IMG/VR virus record: IMGVR_UViG_3300022226_000018
Location: 1-26,059 of that record
Origin: a virus
Direction: 5' to 3' (one strand)
Length of the DNA stretch: 26,059 nt
The notes below the pieces were generated by a model. That model worked only from the letters and a program-made list of their open reading frames with translations. It was not told where the DNA came from and did not search any database. Below are positions 9,024-15,265 of this stretch, piece after piece. Both the position numbers and the translations under genes were made by a program. The number at the start of each line of letters is the position of its first letter. Position 1 is the first letter of the stretch.

Positions 9024-9026
9024 GGA

Positions 9027-9749
9027 TCACGTTCGCGGAAGATACAGATGCCCAGTGTACGCCCATGTGTCGTGTTCGGCATTGGAATCCGACTCCGTCG
9101 AACTGTCCCCATTCCACGCAGTCCCCACTGTGACATCGGTTCTATTGCCCAAACCAGAGGCGGTCATGTCAACCCGGCATCCGTTGTTGCTGCCGACAAA
9201 ATGCACACCCGCGCCATTAATCGCATCAATGTGGGTCATGCCGATTGTGATGCCCAGCTCGGTCGTTGCGGATACTGATCCGTGTGTGATCGCGTGCGTG
9301 GTCGCCTTCATCGCCGGGATGCCAAACCCGTCCACACTGATCGCCGTGAACAATCCGGACCAATCCCACTTCGCGCCCACCGAGTCGGCATGTAATGTGG
9401 TCCCGTGTTGGTGCCCGGTGATGCTGATCCCAACATACTCGGCAGCAGAAAAACTGAGCGCAATAGATTCGATGGCAATCTCGGATCCGCCAACTGGATG
9501 CACCCAAAGTGCCGTAGCAATGACACTAAGATTCGCGATCAAATCGGACCCAACATACTTGTACTCAGCGCTGTAGTCATTGCGCACATCGAATGCCGAT
9601 GACTCCTCGCCAAGATCGCCAACCGCATTGAGCGCCACCGCGTAAGAGTTGTTTGTCGTGTTGGATACCGATTGCGGTTTGAATGCAGCATTCAGCGCCA
9701 CCAATCCAAACGGGTCACTTGATCCTATAGCGATTGCTGCGTCTGCCAT
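9027..9749 (-). CDS. Tail tube-like protein, paralogue 1
   Basis: The 240-residue product is paralogous to the next gene downstream, with matching mid-protein and C-terminal blocks. It is Ala/Ser/Gly-rich and beta-patterned, as tail tube proteins are. Translation starts at ATG 9749, preceded by a strong AAGGAG ribosome site seven bases upstream, one of the best in the window, which would fit the high copy number needed for a tube subunit. It follows the tail terminator candidate by 13 bases. The tube assignment comes from gene order and fold impression; no motif proves it. Confidence 0.68.
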   Translation of the reverse strand: MADAAIAIGSSDPFGLVALNAAFKPQSVSNTTNNSYAVALNAVGDLGEESSAFDVRNDYSAEYKYVGSDLIANLSVIATALWVHPVGGSEIAIESIALSFSAAEYVGISITGHQHGTTLHADSVGAKWDWSGLFTAISVDGFGIPAMKATTHAITHGSVSATTELGITIGMTHIDAINGAGVHFVGSNNGCRVDMTASGLGNRTDVTVGTAWNGDSSTESDSNAEHDTWAYTGHLYLPRT

Positions 9750-9762
9750 GATGTTCTCCTTG

Positions 9763-10194
9763 CTATCCTATGTTGTTGTACGCGGCGAACATCGGGATCG
9801 TCAGCCGCCAAACCCGCAGCGCATTCACGCCCTCGTTATTCTCAAGAAAGTCGCGGACCAAACTTGCTTCGGCCGTTTGTGCAAGCTTCGATACGTTCTG
9901 AATAGTAGTCGCCGGCAGGCTGGTCCGCACTTGTTGCTCGATCAATTGCGCCTCTTCGCGCACGAGAAAAACACCCTCCAGCATCGCTTCCATGTTCCGC
10001 GTCGTGCCATTGCACTCAGCAAGAAAATCAGATCCGCTTGGCCCGGTGATCGCGAAGGACCACACGTCATAAGCGCCTGCGGGCAACTCTCCAATGAATG
10101 AATTATCGCCGATGGAACTGCCGGAAATCTTCTTGCTGAGGAAGGCCATGCACTTTTCTTCCGCGTTCGCCCAGCTATTCGATGCAACCGCCAT
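9763..10194 (-). CDS. Putative tail terminator / tail completion protein
   Basis: This 143-residue alpha/beta protein carries an N-terminal helix (WANAEEKCMAFLSKKI), a strand-rich middle (GAYDVWSFAITGPSG), a helix over MEAMLEGVFLVREEAQLIEQQV, and a C-terminal strand ALRVWRLTIPM. That layout resembles lambda gpU-like and related tail terminator proteins, which cap the tube at the head-proximal end. Its start shares one base with the stop of the gp10-like gene (TGATG) and it directly precedes the tube genes, matching the usual neck-terminator-tube order. The assignment rests mainly on position. Confidence 0.6.
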   Translation of the reverse strand: MAVASNSWANAEEKCMAFLSKKISGSSIGDNSFIGELPAGAYDVWSFAITGPSGSDFLAECNGTTRNMEAMLEGVFLVREEAQLIEQQVRTSLPATTIQNVSKLAQTAEASLVRDFLENNEGVNALRVWRLTIPMFAAYNNIG

Positions 10195-10676
10195 CAGAGT
10201 TTATCCAGTATCCCGGACAGCAAAGCGTCGATGTCCTTGTCGTGATGATCCAGCGCCCGGTCGAGGAACTTGCCGCCCTTCTTGGCCCGAAACTGCGTAT
10301 TGCCCGGCCCGAGAAATTCCCAGCCGCGGATCCGCTTGTGCTGGCGATTGTGGATGTAGTCGGCATATCGGAGGGCGGCCCCACTGAATACGCCCACTTC
10401 CACCTCGCGCGACTTCTTGCGGATCTTGATCGAGTTGCGCAGCGTGCCAGGCGCCCGGCCCGGGTGATGGCGTGACTTGCTCTGCCCACTGTACGCGCGG
10501 GATTGGCCCTTCGTCGGCGACTGCGGACACCACTTGCGCGCGGTGGTCTGGACAAACCGCGCCGATTCGAGAAGCGCCCCCTTGATCTCGGCCGGCAGCC
10601 GCCGAGAGAACTTGCGGATGTCGCGTTCGAGCCGGATCCGCTTGGCCCGGTCGTCAAACTCGATGGAGACACTCAT
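10194..10676 (-). CDS. HK97 gp10-like neck / head-tail joining protein
   Basis: The 160-residue protein has the hallmarks of the HK97 gp10 family: a basic, helical N-terminal half (IRKFSRRLPAEIKGALLESARFVQTTARKWCP), then a basic loop with GRAPGTLRNSIKI, then VGVFSGAALRYADYIH with an aromatic strand, and a Lys/Phe-rich FRAKKGGKFLDRAL C-terminus. These proteins join the neck to the tail. Its start overlaps the end of the small interrupted frame upstream through ATGA. The order connector, minor capsid, gp10, terminator, tube is standard. Confidence 0.78.
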   Translation of the reverse strand: MSVSIEFDDRAKRIRLERDIRKFSRRLPAEIKGALLESARFVQTTARKWCPQSPTKGQSRAYSGQSKSRHHPGRAPGTLRNSIKIRKKSREVEVGVFSGAALRYADYIHNRQHKRIRGWEFLGPGNTQFRAKKGGKFLDRALDHHDKDIDALLSGILDKL

Positions 10677-10813
10677 CGGAAAAAGCGTTTACATGTCCCC
10701 GATGGACGGTTACTGTACGCGGCTGACGTCGGGTCTACTTGCAAGACCGTTCAGTCTATCCCTCGGGAGACACTGAACACGATCGCTTGTATGACCCGGC
10801 TCCATTTCCACAT
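10673..10813 (-). pseudogene. Probable small neck gene interrupted by one in-frame TGA
   Basis: The gap between the minor capsid and gp10-like genes is spanned by one frame of 46 codons plus stop. It starts at ATG 10813, overlapping the upstream stop as TGATG, and ends in a TGA (10675-10673) that overlaps the gp10-like ATG as ATGA. Both kinds of coupling are used by genes throughout this window. Codon 21 (10753-10751) is TGA. The frame reads MWKWSRVIQAIVFSVSRGID, stop, then TVLQVDPTSAAYSNRPSGT and a basic end, and third positions up to the middle of the frame are mostly G or C, as in the neighbours. The other two frames are interrupted or end early and share neither coupling. TGA clearly ends other genes here, so general recoding is unlikely. 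It may be a broken gene, a sequencing error or a readthrough site. Confidence 0.45.
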
Positions 10814-11820
10814 CAAGCCCGATCCCGGATCGTCGTCGTATCCTTACCCACGCCGACCTTGGCCTTCGGCTTTGGCAACGCCACATCCCGCGGCGCCCGG
10901 TTCTCCTTGTCCGCGATCAGCTCCCTGCCATCCGTAGTCTTGTCGCTGACGTAGACTTCCGTATGCACGCAGTTGGGATGGTGCAACCCTTCCGCCTCGG
11001 CCTCGGCAACCGTGGCATACCCCGGCGTGGCGCCAGTCAGCGAGAGGAGCTTCCCGTTCCAGCGCACGCACGCCGGGTGTGAATTGGGCGACGTCCCCCC
11101 GATCACCTGGACGAGATCCCGCTTCTCCGCAATCAGCGCATCATTGTACGAGTCGCGCGCCACCTTCGCCGACACAGTGCGGTTGAGCATCTGGAAATAA
11201 TTGCCGTTCTTCCATGTGCGCCCGGCCTTGTCTACAAACGCCCAGGACCGCTGTTCATCGACCATCGTCTCCACCCGGGCCCGCAACGCCAAGAACCGCT
11301 CCTCCGGCGTCAGGCCCGACACCTCGGAAAGCCGGAAGATCTCAATGGTCGCATTCTGGAGTTCGCGCACGTCGGAATCCAGCATGCGGTTGATGTTCGG
11401 ATTCAGATGCACATTGACCGCCGCCAGCCGGTCGGCATTGAACGGATGAATCCTCTCGAAATAGTCTTCGAAATGTTCCTGGCTGAACGTCGTGAAGCTG
11501 ATGACCGCCTTATCCGCCTCGGTCAAAAGCAAGTCCTCAACCGCCAAGTCGAAGAAGTCCCGCGACGTGTTGTCGATGGCGCCCTTCGTCCACGTATCCA
11601 GATCGCCCTGGAGATCCAAATAAAGTCCGATCAAGTCGCGCAGGAGGCCCTCGCGGACCCGGCGGGCTGTACCATAGCGTTTATTGCGCGCCGCCTTGAG
11701 AATGCGATCCTGGACCTTGTCCCGGGCCAACAGCAACGTGCGGATCATCTCCGCGCGGTTCTCGGATGTCTTGCGCGCCAGTAGTCTCAGCCGAGCGGCG
11801 TTTGACTTAGGATCCGGCAC
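10813..11820 (-). CDS. Phage head morphogenesis / minor capsid protein
   Basis: I choose GTG at 11820, four bases after the stop of the upstream gene and nine bases after a GAGG site, giving 335 residues. An ATG 153 bases further upstream would overlap the previous gene and adds Arg/Pro-rich sequence of shadow character. The protein is helical, with SNAARLRLLARKTSENRAEMI at the N-terminus, a long helical middle, and a C-terminal domain with VIGGTSPNSHPACVRWNGK and AEGLHHPNCVHTEVYV. The HPxC/HPNCVH pair is the signature of minor capsid proteins related to Mu F and SPP1 gp7, which bind the portal and aid capsid assembly. It precedes the neck genes, as expected. Confidence 0.75.
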   Translation of the reverse strand: MPDPKSNAARLRLLARKTSENRAEMIRTLLLARDKVQDRILKAARNKRYGTARRVREGLLRDLIGLYLDLQGDLDTWTKGAIDNTSRDFFDLAVEDLLLTEADKAVISFTTFSQEHFEDYFERIHPFNADRLAAVNVHLNPNINRMLDSDVRELQNATIEIFRLSEVSGLTPEERFLALRARVETMVDEQRSWAFVDKAGRTWKNGNYFQMLNRTVSAKVARDSYNDALIAEKRDLVQVIGGTSPNSHPACVRWNGKLLSLTGATPGYATVAEAEAEGLHHPNCVHTEVYVSDKTTDGRELIADKENRAPRDVALPKPKAKVGVGKDTTTIRDRA

Positions 11821-11824
11821 ACAC

Positions 11825-12187
11825 TCACGCCTCGCGGATGTAGAACTGAAAATCCACCGCGGCGGTGTCCGCCAGCATATAAATCGTGGCCGTGGTCGGC
11901 AGGAGCGGAAATAGCGCATGCTGGCCGGCAAGTAGACGTACTTGATAAACTCCGGTCCCCGTGAACCCCACATCGATAAAGTTCGTGGCGTCGCGGTTCA
12001 TCATCCAAATGTAGGACGCGTTGCCAATCTCGGTCAAGATGCTGTGCGTAGTCTCGCCGGCGGAGGAAACATCCATACGGTACTGGCTATCAAACCCTTT
12101 TTGCAGAATCTGTACTTCCCCACCCTCGCTGCGCGCTATGCCGCTGTCCGCATCACTAAACCCAAGCGAATAACTAAATGTTGCCAT
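11825..12187 (-). CDS. Small head-tail region protein, paralogue 2
   Basis: The 120-residue beta-rich protein is paralogous to its upstream neighbour. Both begin MA-aromatic-hydrophilic, carry a SYIWMMNRDATNFIDVGF / GYVFLKNHAISDSPEDYVDV block, a QVRLLAGQHALFPL / FMRLYPGQSAILPI block, and end in FYIREA / IYAREA. The start shares one base with the neighbour's stop (TGATG). Such small beta proteins next to connector genes may be capsid decoration or head-tail plug proteins. The family is not recognised. Confidence 0.65.
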   Translation of the reverse strand: MATFSYSLGFSDADSGIARSEGGEVQILQKGFDSQYRMDVSSAGETTHSILTEIGNASYIWMMNRDATNFIDVGFTGTGVYQVRLLAGQHALFPLLPTTATIYMLADTAAVDFQFYIREA

Positions 12188-12552
12188 CAGGCCTCCCTCG
12201 CGTAGATCTCGACTGGAGTCGTGCTCAAATTGCCCTTGAGATAGAGAGCCGATGTAGCCGGCGCGATCGGCAGAATCGCCGATTGGCCAGGATAAAGCCG
12301 CATGAAATACACTGTGGTTGCAACCGCAACGTCAACGTAATCCTCCGGCGAGTCACTGATTGCATGGTTCTTCAGGAACACGTAACCAACGGACCCAATC
12401 CCGGTAGGCAACGTATACGTGTATTCCCCGGTCGTGATGTCCGCCATGACATGCGTCGAATCATTGCCGGTCAATGTGAACGTGTCGGACCGTGAGATCC
12501 CCGTCCCTGTGACGTTGTCCGTGAACGATGTAGTTACCGTAAAGTCTGCCAT
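12187..12552 (-). CDS. Small head-tail region protein, paralogue 1
   Basis: This 121-residue protein is made almost entirely of short hydrophobic and polar strands with many Thr residues. Its C-terminal two thirds matches the downstream paralogue in order and in the motifs RLYPGQSAILPI and YAREA. It begins at ATG 12552, directly after the TAG of the connector gene, and ends overlapping the paralogue's start. A head decoration or joining role is inferred from location between connector and minor capsid genes. Nothing in the sequence points to an enzyme. Confidence 0.65.
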   Translation of the reverse strand: MADFTVTTSFTDNVTGTGISRSDTFTLTGNDSTHVMADITTGEYTYTLPTGIGSVGYVFLKNHAISDSPEDYVDVAVATTVYFMRLYPGQSAILPIAPATSALYLKGNLSTTPVEIYAREA

Positions 12553-12954
12553 CTATGCCCCCCTCGCTATCTGTACCCCTGCGCCGGCGCTCGCATTCAA
12601 CCACCGCTGCGCCTCCCGACAAATCGTGAACACATCCCGACGCTCCCGCGGCTGCCCGGTCCCATCATCAGCCGTGAACTTCGGCCCGGTCTGCGTACCG
12701 TCAACAATCGCGGTCGAATTCGCGAGCATGAAATACGCTTGCTCGTATACCGCGTAGTCAGGTCGGTAACTCGATGGCGTGTCGGTCGTCTCGTTCGTGA
12801 CTTCCGACCCCAGCGCCCGCGTGATCAGCCGGGTAGCGTGCGCAATCGCCGCGTCCTGCTGCTCATCCGAAAACCCAAACCACGTCCCATAGTTGAGGTG
12901 GCTCGACTCGCCAAAGTACGTCGCCGCCAGTGCCCGACTCAGTGTGATCGCCAT
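12553..12954 (-). CDS. Head-tail connector / adaptor protein (gp6-like)
   Basis: I start at ATG 12954 (MAITLSRALAATYFG); an upstream in-frame ATG at 13020 adds 22 residues of Cys/Arg-rich character that look untranslated. The 133-residue protein is helical, with FSDEQQDAAIAHATRLITRALG followed by YRPDYAVYEQAYFMLANS and a C-terminal RRDVFTICREAQRWLNAS. This pattern of short helices with 'A..A...I...LG' and 'vyeqay.la' resembles gp6-like adaptors that attach to the portal ring. Its position after the capsid genes and before the neck fits. There is no strong ribosome site at the chosen start. Confidence 0.65.
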   Translation of the reverse strand: MAITLSRALAATYFGESSHLNYGTWFGFSDEQQDAAIAHATRLITRALGSEVTNETTDTPSSYRPDYAVYEQAYFMLANSTAIVDGTQTGPKFTADDGTGQPRERRDVFTICREAQRWLNASAGAGVQIARGA

Positions 12955-13041
12955 AGTGGAAAAACCGCACCAAACTGCGCCGACGGCCCGAAAGGGAAAG
13001 CAAACTGGCCGCCGGCGCAACCGGTGATGTGGAGGTAAAGC

Positions 13042-13437
13042 TTAGTTATTAGCGGTTGCTATTTCACGCCATTGCGCGGCAGCGTTGGCAATCAAGGTTA
13101 GTGTATCCGTTGCGCCCAACGTGACCGTCCCGCCGATCGCAAGAGTCGTACCATTGTCACCAAATACGAGATTGTTGGTGCCAACATTCTCAATGACAAG
13201 AAACTGCCCGGCATACGTCGCATTGGCAAGCGTAGCGGTCGCCACGTTCGACGGAGTCACCTGGAGATAACTCGTCGTAATCGCCAACTCGCCACCATTG
13301 GCCACAGTGACCGCCGTCGGCACCACGCCCAGCCGATCCTTCGTAGCCGGCGTGTACTGCGCATTGACAAACATCGAGCCGATGACGCCAAGCGCCACAA
13401 CGACACCCGCTGCAATAATTACATTGTACTTATTCAT
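13042..13437 (-). CDS. Capsid decoration-like protein with hydrophobic N-terminus
   Basis: The 131-residue product begins with a single strongly hydrophobic segment (YNVIIAAGVVVALGVIGSMFV, about residues 4-23), then NAQYTPATKDRLG, and then a Gly/Thr/Ala-rich beta domain with LVIENVGTNNLVFGDNG and a closing TLTLIANAAAQWREIATANN. The closing strand resembles the end of the large fibre (TIISSDGTNWMTVGRIATW), and this kind of small fold is common in head fibres and fibre tips. It follows the capsid gene, whose accessory genes usually encode decoration proteins. The ATG overlaps the upstream small gene's stop. A hydrophobic anchor on a head-region protein is unusual. Confidence 0.65.
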   Translation of the reverse strand: MNKYNVIIAAGVVVALGVIGSMFVNAQYTPATKDRLGVVPTAVTVANGGELAITTSYLQVTPSNVATATLANATYAGQFLVIENVGTNNLVFGDNGTTLAIGGTVTLGATDTLTLIANAAAQWREIATANN

Positions 13438-13586
13438 TCTGTTTCTTCCTCGATCTTTTCAACTGGTTTGGGTTCGGGTTTCGGCGATGTGATGTTCGGT
13501 GGCGCCGACGATGGCGCAATCTTCACGCCAAATGTCGGCTTGTAGCCCACTGCATCCGGTTCGGTGTACGTAGGGTCATCCGCCAT
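13434..13586 (-). CDS. Small Pro/Glu-rich protein downstream of the capsid gene
   Basis: A 50-codon frame runs from ATG 13586 to a TGA that overlaps the ATG of the next gene by four bases. The protein starts MADDPTYTEPDAVGYKPTFG and ends PKPEPKPVEKIEEETE, so it is acidic and disordered-looking with Pro repeats. It starts seven bases after the capsid gene's end, and the tight spacing on both sides supports a real gene. Many phages carry a tiny head-accessory gene here. No family is recognised. Confidence 0.6.
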   Translation of the reverse strand: MADDPTYTEPDAVGYKPTFGVKIAPSSAPPNITSPKPEPKPVEKIEEETE

Positions 13587-13592
13587 CTTAGG

Positions 13593-14459
13593 TCAGCCTG
13601 TCATCGTGGTATTGACCATCACATCGTAGCACGCAACCGTTCGCGTCACCTTGTGACCAGCCGCAACGCGCCCTCGCACGAGATCATGGAACCGACCTTG
13701 CCCACGCAACGTCTCAACACCATTGGGCAGGACATAGATGCCCATCGCATTACCATAACTCTCAATGCCACCCATGCAATGCAACGTAGTCGAAACCGTC
13801 GTCAGGTTGTTGCTGATGTACACATTGAAGCCCATGAACTCAAAGCGCCGAATCAAACCTTGATTCAAAATCATGTCGCCGAAGTTCGTCTGACGATTGG
13901 CCGCAAACTCTTCGATGATCGCGCCGAGCGCCGGGTCAACCACAAGAAACGGCTTGCCCTGATTGTCTACCTTGTTCGTCCTCATCTGTTGACGAAGTTG
14001 GGCAAAGAAAGTCGTCACCTGAGCCAAACGTGTCGCGCCTAACTCCGATTCAAACTGCCAATCAGATCCGCTATTCTGGAAATCCGTCCACGCGGCATGG
14101 TTCGCAAACACGGAGGCATCCAAAGCATTCGCAAGCTGGAAACTGCCATTATTTGCATAAGCCCGCTCCCAACCTTGCACGGTCGTCTGAATCCTGTTCG
14201 TGTCCAAGATCTCGAACGAGAACGCCTTGTCGAAGTTCTTCGTGATCGAAACGTCCGTGTCCGTCAGCGCCTCGTAGGTGATCGTATCCAGGTCGTCCAC
14301 GTCGGTAACGCTTACGTCCGTGGGATTGATCACGTGAAACGTATCGCTTCCCTGGATCGGGATCGCCCGGTCCAAGATCCGCGTCGAGATCGTCATCGTA
14401 GTCAGAAACGCCTCGATCGTCTGACGCCATTTCTCGGTTTGTAGTGCTGTAATTGCCAT
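13593..14459 (-). CDS. Major capsid protein
   Basis: The 288-residue protein has the layout of a HK97-fold coat protein of the P22-like or N4-gp56-like kind: an N-terminal helix (EKWRQTIEAFLTTMTISTRIL), a strand region FHVINPTDVSVTDVDDLDTITY, then KNFDKAFSFEILDTNRIQT, the helical FFAQLRQQMRTNKV followed by KPFLVVDPALGAIIEEF, and the late FEFMGFNVYISNNL strand with a C-terminal GIESYGNAMGIYVLP and VAAGHKVTRTVACYD. 'Gxxvyxsn' and 'vagyk' motifs near the C-terminus are typical. The gene follows a scaffold-like gene by 19 bases, as coat genes do. It forms the icosahedral shell. Confidence 0.85.
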   Translation of the reverse strand: MAITALQTEKWRQTIEAFLTTMTISTRILDRAIPIQGSDTFHVINPTDVSVTDVDDLDTITYEALTDTDVSITKNFDKAFSFEILDTNRIQTTVQGWERAYANNGSFQLANALDASVFANHAAWTDFQNSGSDWQFESELGATRLAQVTTFFAQLRQQMRTNKVDNQGKPFLVVDPALGAIIEEFAANRQTNFGDMILNQGLIRRFEFMGFNVYISNNLTTVSTTLHCMGGIESYGNAMGIYVLPNGVETLRGQGRFHDLVRGRVAAGHKVTRTVACYDVMVNTTMTG

Positions 14460-14478
14460 TTAAGAACCCGTTCAGTTT

Positions 14479-15156
14479 TTAACTCGGAGCCGGTTCGGCC
14501 CACATTGAATCAAGCTTCTCAGTAACCGCTTTCTGTCCGCCGGATCGCTCAAGCGCCCGCCAATCAATAGGCTGGCTCCAGTCCTGCGCGCCCTGACGCG
14601 TCGAAGCGCCATTCTTCGATCCCTCGTCAACCCCAGTCCCCGCGCCAGACTTCGCCGACGCTGACACAAACCGCGAATTGTCCGATATGATGCGTTCAAC
14701 CACCTTGCCCACCTTGCCGGCGTCCGCCAGGTCCTCCGTTGCGAAGTCTTCAAAAGCTTCCTGCAACGTCATGTCCCGATACTTCCCCGACACATCCGGC
14801 AACCACGGCACCTCAATCCGCCCCAACGCAGCCGCCCGTCTTGTGGTCTCGTGCTGTGCGCGTTCGGCTTCAATCAGTTTCTCGGCTTCCGCATGCTTGG
14901 CCGCCAGGCGTTCATGTTGCCGCTTCAGCTTTTCCAATTCGGATCCGCCTACACTCGCCGCTTCGAGAGCCTCCTGCGCCGCCTCTGCCGCCGCTTGAGC
15001 ATCCTTCAACTCTTGCTCAAGTTGCTTGGCCCTCTTCGCCGCAATCCGCGCACTCGCCCCAGTGTCCGGGTCCTTGTAATCCCGCAATTCCTGGCGCTCG
15101 GCCTCGGTCAACTCCTGCCCCTCGGCAGCCTTCGCGATAATTCCTGCAATCCCCAT
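14479..15156 (-). CDS. Capsid scaffolding protein
   Basis: I start at ATG 15156, ten bases after a perfect GGAGG; an upstream ATG at 15210 would place the ribosome site inside the gene. The 225-residue product is almost all charged helix: ELTEAERQELRDYKDP, then a coiled coil of Lys, Glu, Ala and Gln (about residues 37-110, EQELKDAQAAAEAAQEALEA and later LERL-type heptads), and an Ala/Ser/Gly-rich C-terminus. This is the composition of phage scaffold proteins, which guide coat assembly and leave the head. It directly precedes the coat gene. No protease motif is seen. Confidence 0.8.
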   Translation of the reverse strand: MGIAGIIAKAAEGQELTEAERQELRDYKDPDTGASARIAAKRAKQLEQELKDAQAAAEAAQEALEAASVGGSELEKLKRQHERLAAKHAEAEKLIEAERAQHETTRRAAALGRIEVPWLPDVSGKYRDMTLQEAFEDFATEDLADAGKVGKVVERIISDNSRFVSASAKSGAGTGVDEGSKNGASTRQGAQDWSQPIDWRALERSGGQKAVTEKLDSMWAEPAPS

Positions 15157-15265
15157 GACAATGAATCCTCCATTTAAAGTCCGGGTAGACACTCCGCAAA
15201 AACGGGTCAAAAAAAGGACAAGTGTGTAAACATGGCACAGTTACGCGCGCGTGTATTTTAACGAT
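15157..15265. promoter_or_regulatory. Divergent intergenic region between scaffold and portal
   Basis: This 109-base stretch separates two genes read in opposite directions, so promoters facing both ways are expected here. It holds a GGAGG ribosome site for the scaffold (15168-15172 region, minus strand), a poly-A run followed by AAGGACA on the plus strand, and a short leader frame before the portal. A TTGACC hexamer on the minus strand is present, but no good -10 box lies at the right distance, so no promoter is named. Phage-specific polymerase promoters cannot be excluded. Confidence 0.4.
15232..15261 (+). CDS. Possible nine-codon leader peptide before the portal gene
   Basis: ATG at 15232 sits twelve to thirteen bases after an AAGGACA ribosome site, and the frame reads MAQLRARVF then TAA at 15259-15261. 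The portal ATG comes four bases later (15266) and lacks its own ribosome site. This arrangement would let ribosomes finish the leader and restart on the portal. The frame is very short and could be chance. Confidence 0.3.
   Translation: MAQLRARVF

Noticed and set aside
10713-10811. Alternative 33-codon frame starting GTG in the neck gap
   Set aside because: It ends early in TAA, lacks coupling to the gp10-like gene, and has weaker third-position G/C than the frame with the internal TGA.
11821-11973. Longer N-terminus for the minor capsid protein
   Set aside because: It overlaps the upstream gene and is Arg/Pro-rich; the GTG at 11820 has a ribosome site and natural spacing.
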